NCBI RefSeq assembly: GCF_002135235.1
Contig: NZ_NEGB01000003.1
Coordinates: 124,001 to 188,000, forward strand
Direction: 5' to 3'
Length of the DNA stretch: 64,000 bases
Origin: Acinetobacter silvestris
GTDB lineage: Bacteria; Pseudomonadota; Gammaproteobacteria; Pseudomonadales; Moraxellaceae
Positions 27,259 to 35,339 of the stretch are shown here, piece by piece. The position numbers and the translations under genes are program-made. How positions within the stretch are numbered: position 1 is the stretch's first letter; the number at the start of each line of letters is the position of its first letter. The notes under the pieces are model-generated. The model was not told the origin of the DNA and did no database searches. It worked only from the letters and a program-made list of their open reading frames with translations.

Positions 27259-27417
27259 TCACCGTTTACATTTATGTTCTACTATTTCTGCTGCCAAACT
27301 ATTTAGCGTCTGCGATGGTAGAAGCCTTAAACGAGTGAATTGATAGTCTAAAATCATCCATAAAATGATGAGTGATAGCACTAAAAGCACAATGAAAAAC
27401 GTTAAGAAAATTGTCAT
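27259..27417 (-). CDS. 52-aa membrane protein
   Basis: MTIFLTFFIVLLVLSLIILW is a membrane anchor, followed by a basic/amphipathic tail ending EIVEHKCKR. It directly follows the zinc-finger gene at 27418, whose end supplies its ribosome site, so it belongs to the ogr transcript. Confidence 0.5.
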   Translation of the reverse strand: MTIFLTFFIVLLVLSLIILWMILDYQFTRLRLLPSQTLNSLAAEIVEHKCKR

Positions 27418-27618
27418 TTAAAAGTACCTTTTTGCAAGTTGTTCTTGTTTATTTTTACACTCGATACAAAGCGTGATAGCACCATAACGTTGGCGCTCTA
27501 TAGGAATATCATTCCCACAATCTTCACATTCACTTAAAGAAGGAATGCTGAAATCTCGCAATGTAACTGTGACCTGATCAAGTTGGTTTTGTTGGGCTAT
27601 ATCGAACTTCTTAGACAC
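27418..27618 (-). CDS. TraR/DksA-type C4 zinc-finger protein
   Basis: 66 aa with CEDCG...CIEC, the C4 finger of phage TraR/DksA relatives (SLSECEDCGNDIPIERQRY). It starts with GTG overlapping the ogr stop. Such proteins bind RNA polymerase through the secondary channel; role here is inferred. Confidence 0.8.
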   Translation of the reverse strand: MSKKFDIAQQNQLDQVTVTLRDFSIPSLSECEDCGNDIPIERQRYGAITLCIECKNKQEQLAKRYF

Positions 27619-27856
27619 ATTTCACCTGTGCGCTTTTTATTCTGTGTGGCGAAGGAGGAAGACTGAATTCAGGATTGGGCAACCCAGAAGGAGAAAGCTC
27701 AAACTCCCATTGAAAAAATCCCTGTGCTGTAAAGCCACATTCGGTGTTTGTACATTGGGCATGAACACGTCTGAGAACTGGGTTTAATTCAAGACTATTT
27801 CTTATTGGAAAGCTTCCTCCACAATGAGGACATTTACTACGGGAAGGTCTATTCAT
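27611..27856 (-). CDS. ogr: Ogr/Delta-type late transcription activator
   Basis: 81 aa with the Ogr zinc motif CPHCGGS...CTNTECG, plus RRVHAQCTN and FTAQGFFQWEFELSPSG. In P2, Ogr binds dyads centred near -55 of the late promoters and recruits RNA polymerase. Three copies of a candidate dyad occur here at the expected late promoters. As in P2, ogr follows gene D. Confidence 0.88.
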   Translation of the reverse strand: MNRPSRSKCPHCGGSFPIRNSLELNPVLRRVHAQCTNTECGFTAQGFFQWEFELSPSGLPNPEFSLPPSPHRIKSAQVKCV

Positions 27857-27966
27857 AATGAGCCTTTCTAAATATATTATTTATACAAATATACAACATT
27901 ATCACCATAAATGATTATAATATTTAAAATATCACTAAATATAATTATATTGGTGGTGTTCTTTTT

Positions 27967-28002
27967 AATCCTTGTTTCTCCCCCAAACAAGGATTTTTTT
28001 AT
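27967..28002. terminator. Strong terminator between D and ogr
   Basis: AATCCTTGTTT/AAACAAGGATT, an 11-bp perfect stem around CTCCCCC, with T's on the plus side and AAAAAG on the other. Confidence 0.8.
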
Positions 28003-28003
28003 G

Positions 28004-29320
28004 CTATTTTTTTACTTTATTGATTCTTTCTTGCTCACGCTTAATCGCATTGTTTGCTGTTTTTTTTGATTTATACACGTGGGTTAATTTCAAAGCTTTG
28101 CTTTGATCACCTGATGTAATTTTGATGGATTTACCTCCTTCACTGTAATAAGCAATAACACCTGTATATTCAGCATAGTTTTTACCAATACGTTTTGATT
28201 TTTTAGCTTTATCTTTTTCATCTTCAGTTTTTTCTTCTTTACCTTCAAACAAAGTTGAAACGTCATCGGCATCTGGAAGCTGCACTTCTAGTTCTACGGA
28301 AGTGATAAAGCCACTGTCGTTTAAAGTATGGGTGATATTTGTACCTAGCCAGATAATGTCATCTATTTCGGGCTTTAATCCTAAAAATTCAAACTCTAAT
28401 TCAGGGATCAGCTTTGGATAGCCTTTTGCAAAAGTGTATGTGAGTTTTTGAGCAGTACGTTTACAGCGATTGTATTCCGCATTGGCTGACAATTCTGCTG
28501 TGGTTTTATCACGGTGAACGTAGCGAATTTCTTTTAAGTTATCTTCACTGTCACCCACCACGACATGCAGTTTTTTGGCTTTGTTATCTGCATAGTAATA
28601 GGCTTTAACACCACTGATATTATCGGTACCGGTTCCGTTGGTGTAGTTATGTTGGTCGCCATCTTTTCTAGTGATTTGGACGCGTGGCAAAGCTAAGCCT
28701 GATACAGTTTGACTAGCACCACGTGGTAATAAAATTAAGTGACCATTTTTAACTGTTGCGATTGCATCATTTTCATCGGCAATACGGGTAATAAGATTGG
28801 CATCAGATTCATTTTGAGCAATGTATTTTATTTTTTTTGACGCAAATTTTTCATGAACAATAACTTGAAGGTCATATTCAGTACCTACTTTTTCAAATAT
28901 TTCTTGAATGCTATTGTTACTCCAGCTGCGTTCCCGTTTCTGTTTTAAGCCTTCAGAAACGTCATTGGCCATTGCTGAAATAGATAAGACATCTGGAGCA
29001 CCACGGTGTGACGTGGATTCAACTTTATATTTACCTTTATCGACTAAACCAGTATTAGACCAACCCAACCAAACTTGAATAATGGCACCTTTGGGGGGAA
29101 TGTTGAGCTTCCCATCTGCATCATCCAGTTCAATGTCTACTGAGTCGACCACAAGACCACGATTGTCTTTAATACTGAGCGATATTAAACGTGAAGCCAT
29201 AACTGGTGAAATATCAATACCATCTACTTCTACACGAAAAATAGGATGAGAATATTCAGTCATTTGATCGAATGAGTTTAAAGTAGCACCAATGCCATTT
29301 ACAATTTTATTGAGCATCAT
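28004..29320 (-). CDS. D: P2 gpD-like tail late control protein
   Basis: 438 aa. HPIFRVEVDGIDISPVMASR, then DNRGLVVDSVDIELDDADG and GWSNTGLVDKGKY are typical of gpD. It forms the hub/late tail component at the baseplate. ATG overlaps the U stop (ATGA). A lysine-rich linker (about 370-385) precedes a C-terminal extension, VIAYYSEGGKSIKITSGDQS, that P2 gpD may lack. Confidence 0.9.
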   Translation of the reverse strand: MMLNKIVNGIGATLNSFDQMTEYSHPIFRVEVDGIDISPVMASRLISLSIKDNRGLVVDSVDIELDDADGKLNIPPKGAIIQVWLGWSNTGLVDKGKYKVESTSHRGAPDVLSISAMANDVSEGLKQKRERSWSNNSIQEIFEKVGTEYDLQVIVHEKFASKKIKYIAQNESDANLITRIADENDAIATVKNGHLILLPRGASQTVSGLALPRVQITRKDGDQHNYTNGTGTDNISGVKAYYYADNKAKKLHVVVGDSEDNLKEIRYVHRDKTTAELSANAEYNRCKRTAQKLTYTFAKGYPKLIPELEFEFLGLKPEIDDIIWLGTNITHTLNDSGFITSVELEVQLPDADDVSTLFEGKEEKTEDEKDKAKKSKRIGKNYAEYTGVIAYYSEGGKSIKITSGDQSKALKLTHVYKSKKTANNAIKREQERINKVKK

Positions 29321-29757
29321 AGCATCCTATTTGCTGTGCCAAAGCCCATACCAATTAGTGTTCCTAATGCTCCCGGTTTCAATTCTTTGACAATTTTCAA
29401 GGTAATAGTGAAATCTGTTTTACGAGCTGCACCATCTTTAAAAAAATAAGTTTTGGTGTCATCCAAGTTTTCAATAATGACAAGCCCGTAAATTTTTCCT
29501 GTACCTTCAATGAGTGTATAAGCTTTGCCGGTATCACCCATATTTCGTACGGTTTCAAGAGTATTTCGTGTAGCAGTTAATTCGTGCATGATCGTCCCCT
29601 TTAAAGTAATGCTATCTTCACCTTTACCTATAAATTGATAAGCAGGGGAATCACCAACACGGCTGTTAGAGGGGTGCCGCCAGTTGGTGACACGTTGTAA
29701 TTCTTGATAGGAAGCTGTTTGTAATGAAAATACGAACAGACCAAGTGCCATCATCAT
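29317..29757 (-). CDS. U: P2 gpU-like tail protein
   Basis: 146 aa: MALGLFVFSLQTASYQELQR and WRHPSNSRVGDSPAYQFIG match gpU, a tail-tip assembly protein. GGAG lies 9 bases before the first of three ATGs. It is between T and D. Confidence 0.92.
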   Translation of the reverse strand: MMMALGLFVFSLQTASYQELQRVTNWRHPSNSRVGDSPAYQFIGKGEDSITLKGTIMHELTATRNTLETVRNMGDTGKAYTLIEGTGKIYGLVIIENLDDTKTYFFKDGAARKTDFTITLKIVKELKPGALGTLIGMGFGTANRML

Positions 29758-29763
29758 GGGGAT

Positions 29764-32352
29764 TTACTCCGTGTCTGTAAGAAATTTACGTCGAGCATTT
29801 TGTTCTTCTTGTGCAACTCGTTTGAGTTCCTGACGTAATGCTTCAGCAGTACCTTTGACGACCGATCCATCTTTAACTTGAATCGTAATCGTGATGTTAT
29901 CTTTGCTGATAAATGATTTTGCACCACTGCCTATATTTGAAATAGGTTTTACAGCTTGTGTTTTGACCGTAGCGTTATTTATACCTGGTACTGTATTTTG
30001 AGCTGTGGTTGAAGGACGGAAATTGTTTTGTGAAAAAGTATTTGCTATTCCCTGAGCATCAAACTTACCCATGTTTATCATAGCTATTGGATTTACTGGC
30101 TTGGTGCTTAATGCTGAATTAATCACGCCTTGTGTTGCATCTTGAGTTGCACTTATGGGTAAGCGATTATTTTGTGAAATACCATTTGCCATGCCTTGCA
30201 TGGTGTAGTCACCAATGCCCATAAATATACGTGAAGGAGAGTGAATGCCGAGAATGTCACGTGCTTTATCTATGACATTGGTCATTCCTGATGAAATTTC
30301 AGCTTTAACTTCACTCCATTTTGATTTGATGCCATTGATAAAACCGCTGATCATCATGGCACCAAAGTCGGTAAATTTGGAGGGTAAATCTATACCGAAC
30401 CATGATAATACTTTTGCAAAGGCTGAGTAGAATAAGCCGATTGGACTCCAGTTAGTAATGAGTGCAGAAATACCTGTAATACCACCATTAAATGCCGTCT
30501 TTATTGTGCTCCATATACCTAGAAAAAAGCCTTTAATGGGTGTCCAATTTTTATAAATGAGGAAGGCGGCTCCAGCAATTGCGAGTACGATCCATGTAAT
30601 TGGGTTAGTCATGAGCGCCATGCTCATAGCACGTGCTGCTATGGAAACAATACCAAAGCCTTTGGCCACCATCATCATTGGTCCAAAGATGGTGATGAGT
30701 CCGATAGCGAGAGCGGATAGTCCAGCAACAATTCCAATAGCGCCCACAGTGACTTTTACCAAAGTAGATGAAAGAGCAGGGTTCGCTTGAGCCCAAGCCT
30801 GTACTGAATTGATGACTGTTGTGAATTTTCCAGTAATGCTATTGATACCAGGTAATAATTGATTACCAATGGTGATACCAAGTGCTGCTACAGAATTTTT
30901 TGCTAATAAAATATTATTGGCTGTGGTTGCTGCACGTGCTGCATATTCTTTTTCCATGCTTCCTGCATATTTAGATTTATCTGCAACTTTGCCTAGGTTT
31001 TCCTCTAAGGCTTTCATATTGGTTAGTAATGGTGCAATAGAGCCTAACGATTCAGATCCAAATAATTCTTTTAATGTAGCGGCTTGTTTATATTTATCTA
31101 ATTTAGAAACTTGTTTTAGAACATTTAAAGTGGTTGCTTCTGCATTGGTTTGCATATCTTTGGCTACTTTAGATGAATCTAGCCCAAGTTCTTTGTATGC
31201 AGCTTTTTGGCTTTTAGTTGCAGATTCACCAGCAACTAAAGCGAGCATCATGTTTTTAATACCAGTTGCAGCAATTTCTTCAGCAACACCCATTCCACGT
31301 ATGGTTGCACCTAATGCGGCAATGGATCCAGCTGCAAAACCACCGACTTCACCCAATGGCCCAATACGCTGAACAATTTCCATAATGCCTTTGGCTGCTG
31401 CTGGAGTATTGTTGCCTAGATAGTTGATTTTATCTGCTAAGGTCGTCACTTCATTTTGTGACATTTTAAAGGCTGTTCGCATTTCTGCCATTGCTTGCCC
31501 AGATTCAGCGGCACTAATATCAAATGCAACGCCCATTTTTACTGCTGTTTCAGCAAATTGAGTTAGTTCATTTTTAGCAATACCAGACTGTCCACCTGCC
31601 GCATAAATGGCGGCAATATCCTTGGCAGCCATCGGAAGCCTTTTACTCATATTAAGAATATCATTTTCCATCTGTTTAAATTGTTGTGGGGTATCGAAAT
31701 CCACAACTTTTTTGACATCTGCCATGGCTGATTCAAAATCGATAGATAGTTTTACTGGAACGACTAAAGCAACTGCAGCAGCACCAGCAATCATGAGCCC
31801 TTTTTGGGCTAGATCATTGGCTTTAGCCATACGTGATTGCATCTGTTCATATTTTTCTTGTGCAACTTGGTGTTTTCCCAAAGCTTCTTTTTGCTTGTTT
31901 AGCGCCATGGTTGTTAGGTGGATTTTGCCTTTTAACTCAGATTCGCTCTCTCCAAGTTGACTCATTTGAATACCGGCTGCATTCAGATCACGAGTAACAC
32001 CTGTTATCTCTGTGGATGAACTTTTAAGTGCTGCTTTAGTACGTCGAATGCCTTGTTCTAGATTATTTAATTTTTTGGTTTGTTCCTCACTTAATGACCC
32101 TAATTTAGCTTGATCTTTTAAGCGTTTATGTTCTTCACGATATTCAGCTAAAGCATTTTTTGTTTTATCAATTGTTGCTTGTAAGCCTCGAAAACTATCT
32201 ACTTTACGTTGTGTAGCTTGAAGCCCTTTTAACTCTGAGTCTGTTTTCTTTAAAGCTGCAGCCATAGACTGTGAGCCACCAATAATTGTTTTGATGGGCC
32301 CTGATACTTTATCTACAGCATTAAAAAGGACTTCTAATTTTAATTTTGACAT
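29764..32352 (-). CDS. T: Tail tape measure protein (gpT)
   Basis: 862 aa from ATG 32352. The N-terminal third is coiled coil (about 35-190). A TP901-type core (FESAMADVKKVVDFDTPQQF; IAAIYAAGGQSGIAK; GFAAGSIAALGATIRGMGVA) follows, then hydrophobic helices near 560-640. It sets tail length. The extended frame to 32394 overlaps the E' tail and is rejected. Confidence 0.92.
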   Translation of the reverse strand: MSKLKLEVLFNAVDKVSGPIKTIIGGSQSMAAALKKTDSELKGLQATQRKVDSFRGLQATIDKTKNALAEYREEHKRLKDQAKLGSLSEEQTKKLNNLEQGIRRTKAALKSSSTEITGVTRDLNAAGIQMSQLGESESELKGKIHLTTMALNKQKEALGKHQVAQEKYEQMQSRMAKANDLAQKGLMIAGAAAVALVVPVKLSIDFESAMADVKKVVDFDTPQQFKQMENDILNMSKRLPMAAKDIAAIYAAGGQSGIAKNELTQFAETAVKMGVAFDISAAESGQAMAEMRTAFKMSQNEVTTLADKINYLGNNTPAAAKGIMEIVQRIGPLGEVGGFAAGSIAALGATIRGMGVAEEIAATGIKNMMLALVAGESATKSQKAAYKELGLDSSKVAKDMQTNAEATTLNVLKQVSKLDKYKQAATLKELFGSESLGSIAPLLTNMKALEENLGKVADKSKYAGSMEKEYAARAATTANNILLAKNSVAALGITIGNQLLPGINSITGKFTTVINSVQAWAQANPALSSTLVKVTVGAIGIVAGLSALAIGLITIFGPMMMVAKGFGIVSIAARAMSMALMTNPITWIVLAIAGAAFLIYKNWTPIKGFFLGIWSTIKTAFNGGITGISALITNWSPIGLFYSAFAKVLSWFGIDLPSKFTDFGAMMISGFINGIKSKWSEVKAEISSGMTNVIDKARDILGIHSPSRIFMGIGDYTMQGMANGISQNNRLPISATQDATQGVINSALSTKPVNPIAMINMGKFDAQGIANTFSQNNFRPSTTAQNTVPGINNATVKTQAVKPISNIGSGAKSFISKDNITITIQVKDGSVVKGTAEALRQELKRVAQEEQNARRKFLTDTE

Positions 32353-32365
32353 TGGTGGACTCGTT

Positions 32366-32557
32366 TTACACGGTTTGGTTTCGATTGAGTGCAAGTTGAT
32401 GCCATTTACTTAATTCAGTCATGTCCATGTCATCGTATGCACTCGGTGGCCAGTGGAAGATGCAAGCGATATTAGCTATTGCTTCATCTACATCATCGAC
32501 TAATTTTATTGCTGTTCCTCTTTGATCGCTTTCTGCAGATCCTTTGGGTACAAAAAA
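32366..32557 (-). CDS. E': gpE' extension reached by -1 frameshift in E
   Basis: In the -1 frame after T-TTT-TTG, the sequence runs FVPKGSAESDQRGTAIKLV then DEAIANIACIFHWPPSAYDD and ends ALNRNQTV. This is the GpE-type domain, with no start codon of its own. P2 uses the same heptamer to make gpE+E', a chaperone pair for the tape measure. Confidence 0.85.
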   Translation of the reverse strand, partial: FFVPKGSAESDQRGTAIKLVDDVDEAIANIACIFHWPPSAYDDMDMTELSKWHQLALNRNQTV

Positions 32558-32847
32558 GTAACTAAATGACCTCCGAGCTGAGCAAAATCTACTGGATCTA
32601 ATTCAAGTACTTGCTGAGGTGTTAAAGCAGGAGTGGTAACACGTGGTAAAACTTTGATTAAGGCATTTACGTCATGCTGATAAATTGCCTGTAAGCTGAC
32701 ACCACTGAGTGCTTTTACAGTGGGTTTACGGATTTTAATTTCCGTAATAGTTGAGTCGCCAAATTGAATAAACTGTTCAAGCTGAACTGTTTCTTCATTT
32801 GGGTTTTTAATAATGTCTTGATTCATTTTTTGGTTTTCATTGGTCAT
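32506..32847 (-). CDS. E: P2 gpE-like tail assembly protein
   Basis: 113 aa: IQFGDSTITEIKIRKPTVKA, then LIKVLPRVTTPALTPQQVLE and DLDPVDF-like text (ELDPVDFAQLGGHLVTFLYP). The slippery TTTTTTG (32551-32557 complement) sits 15 codons before the stop. It precedes T, as expected. Confidence 0.9.
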   Translation of the reverse strand: MTNENQKMNQDIIKNPNEETVQLEQFIQFGDSTITEIKIRKPTVKALSGVSLQAIYQHDVNALIKVLPRVTTPALTPQQVLELDPVDFAQLGGHLVTFLYPKDLQKAIKEEQQ

Positions 32848-32875
32848 GATTAGAGTCCTAAAATATCTTTAAAAT

Positions 32876-32911
32876 TAAAAAAACCTTGCACAGATCTGTG
32901 TCCATGCAAGG
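32876..32911 (-). terminator. Terminator/attenuator between FII and E
   Basis: On the minus strand CCTTGCA...TGCAAGG encloses the palindrome CACAGATCTGTG and is followed by T7. It should reduce transcription from tube to chaperone and tape-measure genes. Confidence 0.75.
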
Positions 32912-32920
32912 GAAGGGAAC

Positions 32921-33436
32921 TTACATACCAATTGCTTTACGTTGAGCTGCTAAACGGTCTTTACCATCGATGATTTCTTTAAAGCCAAGCACATCGATTT
33001 CTATTTCTATTTTTCCATTGACTGTAAGTTTGTAATAAGCACAGTTGGTTACAACTTTATGTTCTGTGTCTTCACCCGGTTCAGAGTCACCACCGTCAAT
33101 TTCTTCATGGCGACCTTTGACGACGACTTCGACAGCATCGACTTCGCCAGTGTCATCACGTTGATAAGCTCCGGCAAAACGTAAGTAAACACTGTCTACT
33201 TTTTCAAGACCAAATTGGCGTAAGGTCAAAAGGTCTAAACCACCGAATGTGGATTCAAGTACCAGACCATCGTCACCCATCCCCATGTCTATTTTTAATG
33301 GTGCATTCATACCACCACCGCGATAGTCCTCCATCTTTCGAGTGAGTTTAGGTAAAACAACAGTTTTTACTTCACCTAAATAACTTGTCCCTTCATTAAA
33401 AAGGTTCATGTTTTTGAGTTTACGAGGTAAGCCCAT
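32921..33436 (-). CDS. FII: Major tail tube protein (gpFII)
   Basis: 171 aa: MGLPRKLKNMNLFNEGTSYL and YRGGGMNAPLKIDMGMGDDG are classic FII features; P2 FII is 172 aa. It forms the inner tube. Confidence 0.95.
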   Translation of the reverse strand: MGLPRKLKNMNLFNEGTSYLGEVKTVVLPKLTRKMEDYRGGGMNAPLKIDMGMGDDGLVLESTFGGLDLLTLRQFGLEKVDSVYLRFAGAYQRDDTGEVDAVEVVVKGRHEEIDGGDSEPGEDTEHKVVTNCAYYKLTVNGKIEIEIDVLGFKEIIDGKDRLAAQRKAIGM

Positions 33437-33447
33437 GCGTTAGCTCC

Positions 33448-34620
33448 TTATGCTGTAATCGTTGAAGGGAAATCAACTAAATAGTCGTCTGTAATGCGTT
33501 GACGGAAGGTGAGGTCTTCAAGCGGTGGCACTGGCGTATAGTCAAAATCGATATATAATTTGCCGACTTTGAGCGTGTTTTTTGAGTTTAACTCTGGGTC
33601 ATACCAAGCATCACCACCCATGAGGTAGCCTAAACGAGTCCATTCGCGTTGTTTGGCTTTGATGCCTTCTAGCATGTCGTTGACCAATGAACCATGCATA
33701 GGCTTATCGATTGCCCACATATGAGATTCAGCAATCGTGTCTGCCATAATCTGAGCTGTACGTGTATAGTTTTCAAAGGGAAATAGTGGGTCGTCAGAAC
33801 AGGTCCGTGAACCCCAAAAACGAAAGCCATTATGCTGAATGAGCGTGGTAATTTGATTGCTGTTTAGATAGCCTGCATCGGTTGCTGGATCTTGTAGATC
33901 CCAAGTGACATCGGCATCAATACCGGTTACACCATTTACTGCCATGTTTGATAATGTTTTGTGCCAGCCAACATCATTGTCGATCTTTGCACGTAAACCC
34001 ATAGCAACTGCAACAGCCGGTACAGTTTCTGCCTTGGCTGTATCGGTATTGAATGCTATAAAGTTTGGCCAGATAACCATAATTTCACGTGCAGCAAAGG
34101 CATCACGATATGCCACAACTTCTTCTTTGGTTTTGCAGCCCCAAGCATAGACGTAAGTAAAGGCACGAAGTTTTTGTGCAATAACGCCAAGTTCAGTTGC
34201 GACCGCTTGAGTGTCAAGACCGGGGGCACCAATAATACGTGGTTGAACCCCAAGTTTTGATTTAGCCAAAAGCAATGCTTTCGCACCGGTGTATTTACCT
34301 GTGGCATCTACTGAACCAATAACATTGGCTGTTTGAGCAGCTTCATCTATGGCAGTGGCTACACGTACAACAACACAAATGGAATTTGCTTGGTTGGCCA
34401 TAGCTTGTAATGCTATTTTTAATGTGCCTTGAGTACCTGCTTTCGCAACTGCAGCTTGAGTATTTGTGATAAGCACTGGTGTATTCAATGGAAACGTTTT
34501 TTCGTCTGCATCTTCTGCAGTCGCAATCAGTCCTTGAACAGCAGTGGCAATAGTTCGGATTGGACGTGAACCCCCATTAAATTCAAGTACACGTAATCCG
34601 TGGTGATAAGTATCCGACAT
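33448..34620 (-). CDS. FI: Major tail sheath protein (gpFI)
   Basis: 390 aa beginning MSDTYHHGLRVLEFNGGSR. FPLNTPVLITNTQAAVAKAG, GFRFWGSRTCSDDPLFPFEN and KLYIDFDYTPVPPLEDLTFR match P2 FI closely. It forms the contractile sheath. The ATG follows a T run and a 15-bp hairpin directly, with no evident ribosome site. Confidence 0.96.
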   Translation of the reverse strand: MSDTYHHGLRVLEFNGGSRPIRTIATAVQGLIATAEDADEKTFPLNTPVLITNTQAAVAKAGTQGTLKIALQAMANQANSICVVVRVATAIDEAAQTANVIGSVDATGKYTGAKALLLAKSKLGVQPRIIGAPGLDTQAVATELGVIAQKLRAFTYVYAWGCKTKEEVVAYRDAFAAREIMVIWPNFIAFNTDTAKAETVPAVAVAMGLRAKIDNDVGWHKTLSNMAVNGVTGIDADVTWDLQDPATDAGYLNSNQITTLIQHNGFRFWGSRTCSDDPLFPFENYTRTAQIMADTIAESHMWAIDKPMHGSLVNDMLEGIKAKQREWTRLGYLMGGDAWYDPELNSKNTLKVGKLYIDFDYTPVPPLEDLTFRQRITDDYLVDFPSTITA

Positions 34621-34624
34621 AAAA

Positions 34625-34663
34625 AAGCCTGTTTATTGAGGTTTTATTTCAATAGACAGGCTT
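34625..34663 (-). terminator. 15-bp hairpin between G and FI
   Basis: On the minus strand AAGCCTGTCTATTGA pairs with TCAATAAACAGGCTT and is followed by six T and then the FI ATG. It looks like the terminator of the V-G operon. Confidence 0.8.
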
Positions 34664-34695
34664 ACATTAGTTTAAGAAAGAGTTAAGTTTTAAGT

Positions 34696-34719
34696 GTTGT
34701 GAAAATTGGTTTCTACAAT
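34696..34719 (-). promoter_or_regulatory. Late activator dyad upstream of FI (PF)
   Basis: On the minus strand ATTGTAGAAACC-AATTTTCACAAC, aligning with the sites at 39679 and 45678 (ATTGTRTAAAG...TTTYCACAAT). It overlaps the end of gene G, and FI begins 76 bp downstream. Confidence 0.65.
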
Positions 34720-35336
34720 GTCAAAGCTTGCTCCCATAGCATATCAATTTGCTCACTGCTCATCCCGATAGTTTCAGCCATATATTTGACGGACTCATTA
34801 TCTCGTTCAAAATTCGCAGATTCTGCATATTCAATTTGAATCCGCATTCGCATTTTTTCATCTTCAATGACATTGATTGAATTTTCAATATGGGTGAGTA
34901 AATCATTCTGTAGCAATACCAGCTTAAATTGTCGACGTGTTAATGGTTGGAACTGTTTGAAATACTCAACTTCTTTTTCTTCTTCTGTACGTTGATCTTC
35001 CCATGCAGTACCATTCCAAGTATCAAAAATTGAAGTTGGTTTTAATTCGGTAAAATCATCTTTGATCGCCCCGATGTAATCAATTTTTGATTCGCTTTGA
35101 TTTGTAGTGGAATAGACAGTTTTTCCACGGTTATCTTCAACAAGTGTCCACTTATCAGTCTCGACATTAAAAACTGCAGTTTTACCGGCTGTGATTTTTG
35201 GCGGCTGAATATTTGTCGCTTGAGAAGGTAAACCCGTATCAATTACCCAGCGATATTCAAATGAACCAACGTATCTTTGATCAACTGCATCAAAGCTATA
35301 CACCATAATAATTTGATCTTTTTCTGAAACTTTCAT
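34713..35336 (-). CDS. Tail fibre assembly protein (gpG position)
   Basis: 207 aa: FEYRWVIDTGLPSQATNIQP, FDTWNGTAWEDQRTEEEKE and PLTRRQFKLVLLQNDLLTHI look like a fibre-assembly/DUF4376-type protein. It lies right after the fibre gene, as P2 G does, and is probably the fibre chaperone. Confidence 0.7.
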   Translation of the reverse strand: MKVSEKDQIIMVYSFDAVDQRYVGSFEYRWVIDTGLPSQATNIQPPKITAGKTAVFNVETDKWTLVEDNRGKTVYSTTNQSESKIDYIGAIKDDFTELKPTSIFDTWNGTAWEDQRTEEEKEVEYFKQFQPLTRRQFKLVLLQNDLLTHIENSINVIEDEKMRMRIQIEYAESANFERDNESVKYMAETIGMSSEQIDMLWEQALTL

Positions 35337-35339
35337 GTT

